Shown here in pieces: positions 41,623 to 50,601 of a stretch of 64,000 nucleotides of DNA. The stretch comes from CAVOXO01 sp963700425 (GTDB lineage Bacteria; Actinomycetota; Acidimicrobiia; Acidimicrobiales; Microtrichaceae): positions 1,860,001 through 1,924,000 of the forward strand of contig CAVOXO010000001.1 in the NCBI GenBank assembly GCA_963700425.1, written 5' to 3'. The stretch's first letter is position 1. The number at the start of each line of letters is the position of its first letter. The notes under the pieces were generated by a model. The model did not search any database, had not been told where the DNA came from, and saw only the letters and a list, made by a program, of their open reading frames with translations. A program made the translations under genes and the position numbers.

Positions 41623-42783
41623 TCACCGACCGGGGAGGGCGAGACGCAGGACCTTGCGGACGACGGTGCCGAACTGCCGGACGAACGAGGCGCTGTTGTA
41701 GCCGACGCCGTGACGACCGCAGACGTCCTCGACCCGGGGGGCGATCTCGGCGTATCGGTTCGACGGCAGGTCCGGGAACAGGTGGTGTTCGATCTGGTGG
41801 TCGAGGTGACCGCTCATCACGTTCATCAGCGGGCCACCGGTGAAATTGGCCGACCCGAGGGCCTGTCGTCGGTACCAGTCTCCCCTGGACTCGTCTGCCA
41901 CGTCCTCCTCGGTGAAGACCGCGACGCCGTCGGGAAAGTGGCCGCAGAAGATCACTGCGAACGACCAGACGTTTCGCACGACGTTGGCGGCCGCGGCCCC
42001 GGTCATCGACGAGATGACCGAGGGCAGCCCGAGTGGAGCCGCCAGCAGCGGAAACCACAGGTAGTCCTTGGCCACCTGGGTGCGGACCTTCTCCCACACC
42101 TCCGCCAGCTTGGGGCGTGCCGCTGTCAGGTCGGTCCGTCCGCCCCCGCCGATGTTGAGATGCTCGTTGTCGTGAAGGCTCACGCCGTACTCGAACAACA
42201 GGGCGAGGACGACGAAGACCAGCGGCTGGGCCAGGTGGTCGGGTCGCCACCGTTGTTCGGGCGAGACGCGGATGACTCCGTAACCGATGTCGCGGTCGCG
42301 GCCGATCACGTTGGTCCACTGGTGGTGGAGGTGGTTGTGGGAGTGCTTCCACTGACCCGACGGGCAGACGTTGTCCCACTCCCAGGTGGTGGAATGGATG
42401 TCGGGGTCGCGCATCCAGTCCCACTGGCCGTGCATCACGTTGTGCCCGATCTCCATGTTCTCCAGGATCTTCGCCGCGCCCAGCAGTGACACCCCTGCCA
42501 GCCAGGCGGGCGGGAAGACCCCCGCGATCAGCGCGATCCGCCCTGCGGTGTCGAGGCGGCGTTGGAGCGACAGGAGGCGGCGGATGTAGGCGGCGTCATC
42601 GGCGCCGAGAGACGCGAGAACCGAGTCTCGGATGGCGTCGAGCTCGGCGGCGAACGCAGCCGGATCGAACTCGTCGGGTCCGCCCGATGCGGTTCGTCCG
42701 CCGGTGGGAATCGGGGTCGGCGACGCCGGGTCGCCCGGCAGGTCGGTGAACCGGGCGAGGGTTGGATCGGAGAGAGTGGTCAT
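41623..42783 (-). CDS. Membrane fatty-acid desaturase (DesA3-like acyl-CoA desaturase)
   Basis: 386 residues with the three His boxes of membrane desaturases: HNVMHGQWDW (HxxxH), HSHNHLHHQWTN (HxxHH) and HQIEHHLFPDLPSNRY (HxxHH). Hydrophobic segments lie between boxes. The partner ferredoxin reductase is 45 bases upstream, matching the M. tuberculosis DesA3/Rv3230c two-component stearoyl-CoA desaturase. Probable product is a mono-unsaturated acyl-CoA for membrane lipids. Expression likely depends on the MerR regulator across the palindrome at 43893-43929. Confidence 0.93.
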   Translation of the reverse strand: MTTLSDPTLARFTDLPGDPASPTPIPTGGRTASGGPDEFDPAAFAAELDAIRDSVLASLGADDAAYIRRLLSLQRRLDTAGRIALIAGVFPPAWLAGVSLLGAAKILENMEIGHNVMHGQWDWMRDPDIHSTTWEWDNVCPSGQWKHSHNHLHHQWTNVIGRDRDIGYGVIRVSPEQRWRPDHLAQPLVFVVLALLFEYGVSLHDNEHLNIGGGGRTDLTAARPKLAEVWEKVRTQVAKDYLWFPLLAAPLGLPSVISSMTGAAAANVVRNVWSFAVIFCGHFPDGVAVFTEEDVADESRGDWYRRQALGSANFTGGPLMNVMSGHLDHQIEHHLFPDLPSNRYAEIAPRVEDVCGRHGVGYNSASFVRQFGTVVRKVLRLALPGR

Positions 42784-42828
42784 CGGTGGAAGCGCTTTCG
42801 GTCGTGGGTGGGGGGGGAATCGGTGCGC

Positions 42829-43893
42829 TCAGAGGTCGAGGGAGATGGAACCGTCGGCAACCGAGACACACAGCTGCACGTGTGATCCGGCGTCGGTCAC
42901 TCGGCCGTCACGCAGGTCGCGGGCGCTTCCCGCCTCGATTCGGGTCGAGCAGGTGTGGCAGATACCCATGCGGCACCCCGCGGCGGGCGACAGCCCGGCG
43001 GACTCGGCCACCTCCAACAGCGTGACGTCCCCAGGCGCCGGTGCCTCGACGCCCGAGCGGGCGAAGCGTGCCGCCCCGCCGTCTCCCGTCGGCGTCTCGA
43101 CGGGTCGGCCGCTCGATGCGACGGGGCCGGTGACGAAGCTCTCGACGTGTACCCGATGGGCCAGGCCGGCGTCACCCCAGTGATCCGCCACGACACGTCG
43201 TAGTGACTCGGGGCCGCAGGCGAAGACCGTACGGTCGCGCCAGTCCGGGCACTCACGCTCGATCCGGGCGCGGTCGAGGCGCGACCCACCCTGGCGGGTG
43301 CAGGTCGTGACGACCCGGAACGAAGGGCGGTGGGCGGACCAGCGTTCGACATCGGCAGCGACCACCACGTCGCGTCGGGTCGGCACGTGGTGCAACAACA
43401 CCACGTCGGTCTCGATGCGTCGGTCCTCGATCCACCGCATCATGCCGATCACAGGGGTGATGCCGGTGCCGCCGGTCACGAACAACAACCGCTCGGGCAC
43501 CACGGCGGGCAGGGTGAAATCACCCCCGGGGCCGTCGATCGTGACGACGTCGCCGGGGCGGGCGGTGCGGAGGAGATGGGTCGAGACGAAGCCATCGACA
43601 TGGGCCCCCACGACGATCTCCAGCCCCGCAGCCCGGGGACGAGGGAGCGACGTGATCGAGTAGCAGCGGTGATGGCGGACCCCGTCGACGTCGACACCGA
43701 TCGTCACGAACTGGCCCGGCCGGTGCCCCGTCCATCCCCGGCCCGGACGGAGGACGATCGCCGCGGCCGAGTCGGTGAGCGGAGTGATGCTCTCGATGAC
43801 CGCCCGTCCCGCGTGCGCCCGGCGCGGCACCAGCGACGCGAGGTACGAGGAGGGATCGTGTGGGCTGGTCCATCGTTCGAGAACGTCGATCAT
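42829..43893 (-). CDS. FNR-type ferredoxin reductase with C-terminal 2Fe-2S domain (desaturase electron donor)
   Basis: 354 residues. FAD domain RPGQFVTIGVDVDGVRHHRCYSITS (RxYS-type), NAD(P)H domain LFVTGGTGITPVIGMMRWI and VFACGPESLR, and a plant-type 2Fe-2S domain AAGCRMGICHTCST ... VQLCVSVADG with four Cys. It feeds electrons to the downstream desaturase. ATG at 43893 begins right at the end of a 37-bp palindrome that contains TTGACA and CAGTAT at 17-base spacing, so the mRNA probably starts at or next to the ATG. The longer start at 43914 would lie inside the operator. Confidence 0.92.
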   Translation of the reverse strand: MIDVLERWTSPHDPSSYLASLVPRRAHAGRAVIESITPLTDSAAAIVLRPGRGWTGHRPGQFVTIGVDVDGVRHHRCYSITSLPRPRAAGLEIVVGAHVDGFVSTHLLRTARPGDVVTIDGPGGDFTLPAVVPERLLFVTGGTGITPVIGMMRWIEDRRIETDVVLLHHVPTRRDVVVAADVERWSAHRPSFRVVTTCTRQGGSRLDRARIERECPDWRDRTVFACGPESLRRVVADHWGDAGLAHRVHVESFVTGPVASSGRPVETPTGDGGAARFARSGVEAPAPGDVTLLEVAESAGLSPAAGCRMGICHTCSTRIEAGSARDLRDGRVTDAGSHVQLCVSVADGSISLDL

Positions 43894-43929
43894 GACAGTG
43901 GATACTGGTATCACCAGTATCCACTGTCA
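43893..43929. promoter_or_regulatory. 37-bp operator palindrome between the desaturase operon and the MerR gene
   Basis: The arms TGACAGTGGATACTGGT and ACCAGTATCCACTGTCA (17 bp, perfect) flank ATC. On the minus strand the arm edge forms the -35 TTGACA (43925-43930) and, 17 bases on, CAGTAT (43902-43907). The palindrome thus overlays the reductase/desaturase core promoter and touches its ATG. A divergent regulator gene begins at 43978. Binding would block the desaturase promoter or, MerR-style, remodel it. Confidence 0.8.
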
Positions 43930-43977
43930 ATAGTTTATGGCAGTGTCAGCTGTCACGATCTGTGGCAAGATCGGCAC

Positions 43978-44724
43978 ATGGCCACTCCCACGACCGCGGA
44001 CGACGGACCCGACGATGCGCCGATGAGCCTCGAGGAACTGTCCGAGGTCACCGGGGTCGCCCCACGCACCATCCGCTACTACCAGACCCAGAAGCTGCTC
44101 CAACGTCCCGCCAAGGACGCCACCGACGGCCGCCTGTCCCGCTATGGCCCCGAACACGTCGACCGCCTGGCTCTGATCGGCGAGCTCCATGATCGGGGAC
44201 TGAAACTACCCGCCATCAGGAAGCTCCTCGACGCCGGCGATCCCTCGGCCCGCATCGCCGACTGGCTGGGCCTCGACGACTCCCTTCGGGGCTCGTGGAC
44301 GGCGGACAGCCCCCGCCTGGTGGACCGCTCGGAGCTGTCGACGCTCCTGTCCTCCACCCCCACCGGAACTCAGGGTCACTTCGAACACGCCCGGCTCATC
44401 GTCCGCCAGGGAAACGCCTGGCTCATTCCCAACCCGGCGCTGCTCGATCTCACCATCGGGCTCGTGGCGGAAGGGATCCGCACCGACCTCGTCCTCGAGG
44501 CCGGATCCATTCTCGAACAACACCTGGGCAAGGCTGCCGAGCAGCTCATCGACCTCTTCGTGAAGGCGCTCGGCGAGGGGTTCGGCCACGGCGCCGACAC
44601 CGCATCATTGGTCAACTCCCTGCGACCGGTGGCGGGCGACGCGGCACGGATGATCTTCGGACGGCAACTCGAGGCGGCTGTCGAATCGCTGTTGGCGGAC
44701 ACCAAGCGGCTGAACAAGCTCTGA
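43978..44724 (+). CDS. MerR-family transcriptional regulator
   Basis: 248 residues. The N-terminal winged helix is MSLEELSEVTGVAPRTIRYYQTQKLLQRPAKDATDGRLSRYGPEHVDRLALIGELHDRGLKLPAIRKLLDAG, the classic MerR DNA-binding pattern. The remaining 160 residues form a helical effector domain (ARLIVRQGNAWLIPNPALLDLTIGLVAEGI ...) without the Cys motifs of metal sensors, suggesting an organic or lipid ligand. Divergent from the desaturase operon across the palindrome, its probable target. ATG at 43978; the longer open frame upstream is the reductase gene's shadow. Confidence 0.9.
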   Translation: MATPTTADDGPDDAPMSLEELSEVTGVAPRTIRYYQTQKLLQRPAKDATDGRLSRYGPEHVDRLALIGELHDRGLKLPAIRKLLDAGDPSARIADWLGLDDSLRGSWTADSPRLVDRSELSTLLSSTPTGTQGHFEHARLIVRQGNAWLIPNPALLDLTIGLVAEGIRTDLVLEAGSILEQHLGKAAEQLIDLFVKALGEGFGHGADTASLVNSLRPVAGDAARMIFGRQLEAAVESLLADTKRLNKL

Positions 44725-44742
44725 GCCGAGACAGACCCACGA

Positions 44743-45036
44743 TCAGGCGTCGGGTCTCATGCCGTCGATGCGCCGCGCCAGGTCGACATCGAGGCCGGTG
44801 ATGCCGTCGCGATCGTGGGTCCGCAGGGAGATGTCGACCGTGGCCCACGAATTCGACCAGTCCGGATGGTGTTCCGCCGCCTCCGCGGCGAGCGCGACCC
44901 TGCTCATGAAGCCGAACGCCTCGGAGAAGTCCGCGGCGGTCACCCGCGTTCTCAGTGCTCCCCGCTCGAGTGTCCACAGGGGAAGCGAGGCCAGCGCCTC
45001 GTCGAGTTCGGCATCGGTCAACAGATCACGTGACAT
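44743..45036 (-). CDS. Pterin-4a-carbinolamine dehydratase
   Basis: 97 residues, full length for the PCD/DCoH family, which dehydrates 4a-hydroxytetrahydrobiopterin or related pterins. Shows LPLWTLERGALRTRVTAADFSEAFGFMSRVALAAEAAEHHPDWSNSWATVDISLRTHDRDGITGLDVDLARRID with the active-site EHHPDW and the conserved T-HD-GGLT-like THDRDGIT. No aromatic amino-acid hydroxylase is nearby; a molybdopterin or folate repair role is possible. ATG preceded by GGAG. Confidence 0.94.
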   Translation of the reverse strand: MSRDLLTDAELDEALASLPLWTLERGALRTRVTAADFSEAFGFMSRVALAAEAAEHHPDWSNSWATVDISLRTHDRDGITGLDVDLARRIDGMRPDA

Positions 45037-45092
45037 CGCTCCAGTGTGACCGACGACCCGGTGCCGATCGGACCACCGCGATCCGTACGGCG

Positions 45093-45098
45093 TACGAT
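45093..45098 (+). promoter_or_regulatory. Candidate -10 box for a leaderless MFS transcript
   Basis: TACGAT (TANNNT) eight bases before the GTG at 45107. Confidence 0.35.
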
Positions 45099-45106
45099 TC
45101 GCCCCC

Positions 45107-46360
45107 GTGGCCGTCGCGACCGTTCACCGTCCGGGCACACCGCGGGCGGCCTTCTCCCATCGCGCGTTCCGTTGGGTCTTCCTCGGCGCCTTCGCGTCGA
45201 ACATCGGCACGTGGATGCAGAACATCTCGCTCATCGCTTTCGCCGACACGCTCACCGGGAGCGGGGCGTTCGTCGGTCTCATCACGTTCGCGCAGCTCGG
45301 ACCGATCCTCTTCCTGTCGCCGTTCGGCGGGGTGATCGCCGACACGATCAACCGCAAGACCCTGATGATCGGGGCCGCTGCCGTGCAGGGAACACTGTCG
45401 CTGGCCCTGGCGGTCGTCGCCCACGATCCCGATCCCTCGAAGTCCCTCATCGTCTGGTGCGTTCTCGGGATCGGCATCGCCGGAGCCATCAACGCCCCCG
45501 CCGCTCAGGCCACGATGCCCGATCTCGTCGGGCGCCAGGACCTGTCGGGAGCCGTCGCACTGAACTCGATGGCGATGAACGCCTCGCGGGTGATCGGACC
45601 GCTCATCGCCGTGCTGCCGTTTCTGTCGACCCCATCGACGGTCTTCACCGTCAACGCCGCCACGTATCTCTTCGTGATCGCGGCGGTGGCGCTGGTCGAC
45701 TTCGACGGACGCCCCCACCACGGCGACCGCCACGAGGGGCCGATGGAGCGGATCGCGGGCGGACTCCACGAAGCCCGAACCAACGTCGTGGTCGGACGGG
45801 CTCTGCTGATCGTGGCGCTGTTCTCGCTGTTCTCGCTGTCGTTCATCTATCAGATGAAAGGCTTCTCGCGTATCGATCTCGGGCTCGACTCGAACGATTT
45901 CGCCATCCTGTTCAGCTGCTTCGGAATCGGGGCGGTGCTGGGGGCGCTCTCGGTGGGGACCCGACTGTCCGATCGATCACCGCGCCAGACCGTCACCGTG
46001 GGCCTGGTCGGATTCGCGGCGAGCCTCACCGTGTTCGCGCTGCTCACCGACCCGCTCGCCGCCTATCCGGTCGTGGGCTTGTGCGGATTCTTCTACTTCG
46101 TCGTCATCACGTCGTTGTCGACGACGATCCAGGTGAACGTCGAGGATTCGCACCGTGGCCGGATCATGGGGCTGTGGATGATGGCGTGGGCGGGTCTCGT
46201 GCCCGTCGGCAACCTGATCGCGGGGCCCGTCATCGACGAGGTCGGTCACCCGCCGGTGATGCTGTTCGGAGCCGGCGTCGCGCTGGTGTTGGCCGTGGTT
46301 CGCCTCCCCGCTCCCACACGGGCCGGTGAGACCGTCGCACCTCCCAGCCCTCACACCTGA
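45107..46360 (+). CDS. Major facilitator superfamily exporter (DHA3/EntS-like)
   Basis: 417 residues, about 12 transmembrane helices. FRWVFLGAFASNIGTWMQNISLIAF is the typical EntS/DHA3 first helix. The loop 2-3 motif GGVIADTINRKTLMI (GxxxDxxxRK), motif INAPAAQATMPDLVGRQDLSGAVALNSMAMNASRVIGPLIA and, in the C-half, RGRIMGLWMMAWAGLVPVGNLIAG are subgroup-specific. Probable proton-driven export of a siderophore or drug-like compound; substrate unknown. Its end overlaps the convergent murF by 10 bases. Confidence 0.92.
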   Translation: MAVATVHRPGTPRAAFSHRAFRWVFLGAFASNIGTWMQNISLIAFADTLTGSGAFVGLITFAQLGPILFLSPFGGVIADTINRKTLMIGAAAVQGTLSLALAVVAHDPDPSKSLIVWCVLGIGIAGAINAPAAQATMPDLVGRQDLSGAVALNSMAMNASRVIGPLIAVLPFLSTPSTVFTVNAATYLFVIAAVALVDFDGRPHHGDRHEGPMERIAGGLHEARTNVVVGRALLIVALFSLFSLSFIYQMKGFSRIDLGLDSNDFAILFSCFGIGAVLGALSVGTRLSDRSPRQTVTVGLVGFAASLTVFALLTDPLAAYPVVGLCGFFYFVVITSLSTTIQVNVEDSHRGRIMGLWMMAWAGLVPVGNLIAGPVIDEVGHPPVMLFGAGVALVLAVVRLPAPTRAGETVAPPSPHT

Positions 46361-47670
46361 TCGGCGCGGCACCACAGGGCGGCCAGGCGTTCGAGACCCG
46401 CCACCCGCGACCCCTTGATGAGCACCGCGGTGCCCTCTCCCGGTTGGTCCAGATGGGCCGCTGCGTCATCGACATCCGCGAACCACGGGAGGCCGTACAG
46501 ATCGGTCCCCACACCCACGACCTCGATGCCACGGGACCGGGCGTGATCGGCGATCGCCCGATGGTCGTCGGCCTCGGTGGGACCCAACTCGGCCATGCGA
46601 CCGAGCACGGCGACACGGCGTTCCGCGTCGAGATGAGCGAGAGCGTCGAGCGCCGCACGTAGCGAGGTCGGGTTGGCGTTGTACGCGTCGTTGATGACCG
46701 CTCCCCCGGCGGTGGCGACCCTGAGCTCCATCCGCCATGGCGACAGTGCCGCGGTGGCGAGGCCCTCTGACACCGAGCCGAGATCCACACCGGTTCCGAG
46801 CGCGGCCGCAGCCGCAGCGAGGGCGTTGGTCACGTTGTGGCGACCGCTCACGCCCAGCGACACGTCGGTGTCGCCCCATGGACTGCACAGGGTGAACCGG
46901 GCCCGCAGATCAGGACCCACCTCGATGCGCTCGGCTCGCACCTCGCCGGCACGACCGAAGCCCAGGACGGGGGCCGCGGACCGGCCGGCCATCGCCGAGA
47001 CCAGGGCATCGTCGGCGTTCAGCACCGCCAGCCCATCGCCGGGCAGCGCTTCGATCAGCTCACCCTTCGCCAGGGCGATCTCATCGAGGCCGCCGAACAT
47101 CTCGGTGTGCGCCGCCGCGACCACCGTCACCACTCCCACCGTCGGAGCCGCGACGTCGCAGAGATGAGCGATGTGGCCGGGACCCCGTGCCCCCATCTCC
47201 ACGACGACCCGGTCAGCGCCGTCGGGTGCTCCGATCAGGGTGAGCGGCACTCCGAGTTCGTTGTTGAGCGATCGCTCGCTCGCCCCCACCGAGCCGGCCA
47301 GACCACAGATCGAGGCGAGAAGGTCCTTGGTGGTCGTCTTTCCGACCGACCCGGTGATGCCGATGACCGAGCCCTCGAGGCGCCGGCGCGCCGCTCGGCC
47401 GAGCGCCTCCAGCGCAACCGCCGTGTCGGCCACCACGACCTGGGCGAGAGGGACGTCGAGGGGGCGTTGCACCATCGCCGCTCCGGCACCGGCCGCCGAC
47501 GCATCCGACACGAAGTCGTGTCCGTCCCTGTCGGAGACCAGCGCGACGAAGAGCGCACCCGTCGTCATCCGTCGAGAGTCGATGCCCGCGCCCTCGACAC
47601 GCACGGAGTCACCGATCACCCGGCCGCCCACCGCCGCCGCCACGTCGTCGAGATCGAAGATCACCGTCAC
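46351..47670 (-). CDS. murF: UDP-N-acetylmuramoyl-tripeptide--D-alanyl-D-alanine ligase
   Basis: Adds D-Ala-D-Ala to the peptidoglycan precursor. 439 residues: MurF N-domain (DSRRMTTGALFVALVSDRDGHDFVSDA), ATP site VIGITGSVGKTTTKDLLA, EMGARGPGHIAHLCDVAAPTVGVVT (catalytic carbamylated-Lys region), NVTNALAAAAAALG and C-domain VINDAYNANPTSLRAALDAL, LGRMAELG. It faces ddl, whose product is its substrate, across a 43-base divergent gap, although in most bacteria it sits in the dcw cluster. GTG start. Confidence 0.95.
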   Translation of the reverse strand: MTVIFDLDDVAAAVGGRVIGDSVRVEGAGIDSRRMTTGALFVALVSDRDGHDFVSDASAAGAGAAMVQRPLDVPLAQVVVADTAVALEALGRAARRRLEGSVIGITGSVGKTTTKDLLASICGLAGSVGASERSLNNELGVPLTLIGAPDGADRVVVEMGARGPGHIAHLCDVAAPTVGVVTVVAAAHTEMFGGLDEIALAKGELIEALPGDGLAVLNADDALVSAMAGRSAAPVLGFGRAGEVRAERIEVGPDLRARFTLCSPWGDTDVSLGVSGRHNVTNALAAAAAALGTGVDLGSVSEGLATAALSPWRMELRVATAGGAVINDAYNANPTSLRAALDALAHLDAERRVAVLGRMAELGPTEADDHRAIADHARSRGIEVVGVGTDLYGLPWFADVDDAAAHLDQPGEGTAVLIKGSRVAGLERLAALWCRADQV

Positions 47671-47712
47671 AGTCTCCCAGTCCCGAGCCCCTGACCGCGG
47701 AACCCGCAGCCC

Positions 47713-47718
47713 TATGCT
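47713..47718 (+). promoter_or_regulatory. Candidate -10 box for ddl
   Basis: TATGCT, seven bases before the in-frame GTG at 47726. If this is the -10 box, the ATG at 47714 lies inside it and the real ddl start is GTG 47726. Confidence 0.4.
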
Positions 47719-48877
47719 CGCCCGGGTGGACGAGACCTCTCCCCTTCCGCCGATCGACCTTCCCGAGCGGGTTCGGCTGATCGTCCTCTACGGCGGCCAA
47801 TCGGCCGAGCACGACGTGTCGCGCGTGTCGGCCCGCCACGTCGTCGCCGCGCTCGACGCTGATCGCTACGAGATCGTCCCCATCGGCATCGGCCGTGACG
47901 GCACATGGCACCTCCCCGCCGCGTCGATCGCCGAGCTGACGGACGCGGGTGGCGACACCGGCCTTCCGGTCGTGGGCGTCGCATCCGGTGCCCAGAGCGT
48001 CCTGTCACCGACGTCGGCCCCATCGCCGGGTGCGGCGGCAGAACCGATGGCGGCGGCCGACGTTCCGACCGTCGTCCTCCCCGTACTCCACGGGCCGAAC
48101 GGCGAAGACGGAACGATCGCCGGGATGATGGAGCTCGCCGGCGTGCCCTATGTGGGTTCGGGGGTGCTCGGATCGTCGTTGAGCATGGACAAGGCGAAGG
48201 CGAAGGAGGTCCTGGCGGCCAACGGAATCGCTCAGGCCGCCTACCGGGTGGCCCACGAGCACGAGTTGGACGCCGCGCTCCTCGACGAGGTCGCGGCCGA
48301 GCTCGGATTCCCGATGTTCGTCAAGCCGGCCAACATGGGCAGCTCGGTGGGGGTGACCCGGGCGCTCGACCGCGCAGACCTCGACGAGGCGGCGCGAGCC
48401 GCTCTGGAACACGATCTCATCGTGGTGTTCGAAGAGGGGATCTCCGGCCGGGAGATCGAGATCGGCGTCCTCGGAAACACCGATCTGTGGACCTCGGTTC
48501 CCGGGGAGATCGTGCCTGCCGCCGACTTCTACGACTACGAGGACAAGTACCACGACGGCGCGGCCGAGCTCATCATCCCCGCCGACCTCCTCGATGACGA
48601 CCGGCGCCTGCTCGAGAACCTCGCCCGCCGAACCTACCGAGCCCTCAGGGCCGAGGTTCTCGCCCGGGTCGATGTGTTCTTCGAGGAGGGCGGCCGGGGC
48701 TTCCTCGTCAATGAGATCAACACGTTCCCCGGGTTCACGCCGATCTCGATGTTCCCACGCCTGTGGCGCGAATCCGGAGTCGACTACACCGATCTCCTCG
48801 ACCGCATGGTCGCGCTCGCGTTGGAGCGGTCCCATCGCCGCGGGCAACGGGGCAGGGGTCACGAACCACCCCGGTGA
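47714..48877 (+). CDS. ddl: D-alanine--D-alanine ligase
   Basis: Makes D-Ala-D-Ala for MurF. 387 residues, ATP-grasp fold: VLYGGQSAEHDVSRVSARHV (GGxSxEHxVS), VLPVLHGPNGEDGTIAGMMELAGVPYVGSGVLGSSLSMDKAKAKEVL, PMFVKPANMGSSVGVTRA, EISGREIEIGVLGN-type EEGISGREIEIGVLG, YDYEDKYHDG and VNEINTFPGFTPISMFPRLW. All substrate and Mg-binding motifs are present. ATG at 47714 or, if leaderless, GTG at 47726. Followed by a strong hairpin. Confidence 0.95.
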   Translation: MLARVDETSPLPPIDLPERVRLIVLYGGQSAEHDVSRVSARHVVAALDADRYEIVPIGIGRDGTWHLPAASIAELTDAGGDTGLPVVGVASGAQSVLSPTSAPSPGAAAEPMAAADVPTVVLPVLHGPNGEDGTIAGMMELAGVPYVGSGVLGSSLSMDKAKAKEVLAANGIAQAAYRVAHEHELDAALLDEVAAELGFPMFVKPANMGSSVGVTRALDRADLDEAARAALEHDLIVVFEEGISGREIEIGVLGNTDLWTSVPGEIVPAADFYDYEDKYHDGAAELIIPADLLDDDRRLLENLARRTYRALRAEVLARVDVFFEEGGRGFLVNEINTFPGFTPISMFPRLWRESGVDYTDLLDRMVALALERSHRRGQRGRGHEPPR

Positions 48878-48901
48878 CAACGGATCCCGTCCACAACATG
48901 T

Positions 48902-48930
48902 GGCGCCCTCACCACGAAGGTGAGGGCGCC
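48902..48930. terminator. Hairpin between convergent ddl and membrane-protein genes
   Basis: GGCGCCCTCACC and GGTGAGGGCGCC (12 bp, perfect) around ACGAA, 24 bases past the ddl stop. It has no T-run on either strand, so it may act as a bidirectional, actinobacterial-type terminator or as an mRNA 3'-end stabiliser. The remaining 124 bases to 49055 hold no recognisable gene. Confidence 0.65.
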
Positions 48931-49054
48931 AGGATCCCGCCGGAAAGAATGAGTGAGCAGTCGACCGCCGGGACCGGATCCCAGTATGGCGGGAGAAACC
49001 TGTTTTGCGACATGGGCGATGTATCCCATGGAAACGACGTCGGAGACGACCCCG

Positions 49055-50587
49055 TCAGAATCCGACCGAGGCACATCGGCGTTGCGCCACCACCCAGTTC
49101 CCATCGGCCTCGTGAGAGGACCATGTGGGCTCCAGTCCGTCGCCACACGCATCATCGACGGACCCGAATCGCTCCGCGACGAGGTTGACGCCACCGCCAT
49201 CGAGGATCCACTGCCCGAACGCGTCATCGAAAGGCCACACGATCACGTCGAACTGATGGCGATTCACGATGTCGGTCCACTCCCCAGGCCGGCTCTCCTC
49301 CGACAACAGCGTCACGTAGTCGGCGAACACCTCGTGAGGAATGACCTCCGCCCGATCGTCGTTCCAGACGTCGGCGTCGGCGCCGTCGCGGAACTCGAGG
49401 TAATTGCCCACGTAGTCCAGGCTGAGCAGTCGGTGATCACCGAGGGGAGCCGACTCGCCGAGCTCGTCGAGGATGGTGACGGGATAGGGCTCGAGGTCGA
49501 GATCGGGCGTCGCCACGACCAGGCCGACGATCGCCATGGCACCGAGGCACGACGCCACCCACATCTGTCGAGACGACGGAACCGGACCGATCCGCTCGTC
49601 ACCGATACCAGTGAGCAACGGCGCTCCCAGGGTCACGAGGATCATCGTGGCGAGGGGGATGTTCCGCACCCCGAGGGCGACCGGAGCGACCAGCGCGACG
49701 CTGGCCACCACGGTTCCCAGCCGCCGTTGGCGAATCGCGAGAATCGACACAGCGACGACCGACGCCACGAAGATCCACAGATCGGGATCGCTCGGCGACG
49801 GCCGACGCCACTCCTTGATGAACTGCAGCGTGTCGACCCGACCCAGCATCTCGACGGGGAATGTCAGGAGCGAGTACCCATAAGGGCTCAGCAGGGCTCC
49901 GACGACCACCGCCGCTGCGAACGTCAGCACGCAGGTGACCGCATGGCGGTCGATGCGTCGGTCGTCGACGAGGACCGAACCGGCCCACAGGGCGAGGAGC
50001 ACCAGGCCCATCGGCCACGACGCATGGACGTTCACCCAGACGACTCCGATCGGCACCATCCACAACGGCGACCGGCGCTCCCGCATCACGACGAGCATCC
50101 CGGCGGACGCGGCGAACGCAAAGATCTGGGGACGTTCGCTGAACCAACCTCCCGACAACACCACGACCAACGCCACGAGGCCGACCCGGACCAGGACACC
50201 GCGGGCCGGAGCGGTCGTCCTCCACACGAAACCCACGGTCAGCGCCGTGGCCAGCGCGATCAGAATCCTGATGGCTCCGAGGCCACCCACTCTCTCTGCC
50301 GTTCCATAGGACCACGATGCCAGCCAGGAGCTGACGACCCACGGGTCCCCTCCAGCGGTGAACGAATATGGATCAACGTGAGGAACGCCGTCGGAGAGGA
50401 TCAGCCTCCCCGTGGCGAGGTGGGTCAGGAAGCTGTTGTCGGCCAGGGCACCCGAGCCCATGAGTCCGCCGAGCAGGGCGAGTGAGATCCCCCACCAACT
50501 GCGCGGAACGGGAGGCTCGGCCACCGGGTCGTCGCCGACCGGGGTGTTCGACGTTCTCGCCTCATCGGTGGTGAGGACGGTGGCCAC
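49055..50587 (-). CDS. Polytopic membrane protein at the end of the Tad operon
   Basis: 510 residues, about 10-11 transmembrane helices then a roughly 125-residue extracytoplasmic C-terminal domain (DELGESAPLGDHRLLSLDYVGNYLEFRDG ... FDVIVWPFDDAFGQWIL). The first periplasmic loop, LTHLATGRLILSDGVPHVDPYSFTAGGDPWVVSSWLASWSYG, resembles GT-C glycosyltransferases and related membrane proteins, in which such a loop carries acidic catalytic residues. GTG lies 14 bases after the tadC stop. Glycosylation of the pilin or surface is a guess. Confidence 0.75.
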   Translation of the reverse strand: MATVLTTDEARTSNTPVGDDPVAEPPVPRSWWGISLALLGGLMGSGALADNSFLTHLATGRLILSDGVPHVDPYSFTAGGDPWVVSSWLASWSYGTAERVGGLGAIRILIALATALTVGFVWRTTAPARGVLVRVGLVALVVVLSGGWFSERPQIFAFAASAGMLVVMRERRSPLWMVPIGVVWVNVHASWPMGLVLLALWAGSVLVDDRRIDRHAVTCVLTFAAAVVVGALLSPYGYSLLTFPVEMLGRVDTLQFIKEWRRPSPSDPDLWIFVASVVAVSILAIRQRRLGTVVASVALVAPVALGVRNIPLATMILVTLGAPLLTGIGDERIGPVPSSRQMWVASCLGAMAIVGLVVATPDLDLEPYPVTILDELGESAPLGDHRLLSLDYVGNYLEFRDGADADVWNDDRAEVIPHEVFADYVTLLSEESRPGEWTDIVNRHQFDVIVWPFDDAFGQWILDGGGVNLVAERFGSVDDACGDGLEPTWSSHEADGNWVVAQRRCASVGF

Positions 50588-50601
50588 GATCGTCGTCCGG
50601 C

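Noticed and set aside
48931..49054. A small gene or RNA in the gap after the ddl hairpin
   Set aside because: No start with a ribosome-binding site, no conserved peptide and no recognisable structured-RNA motif.
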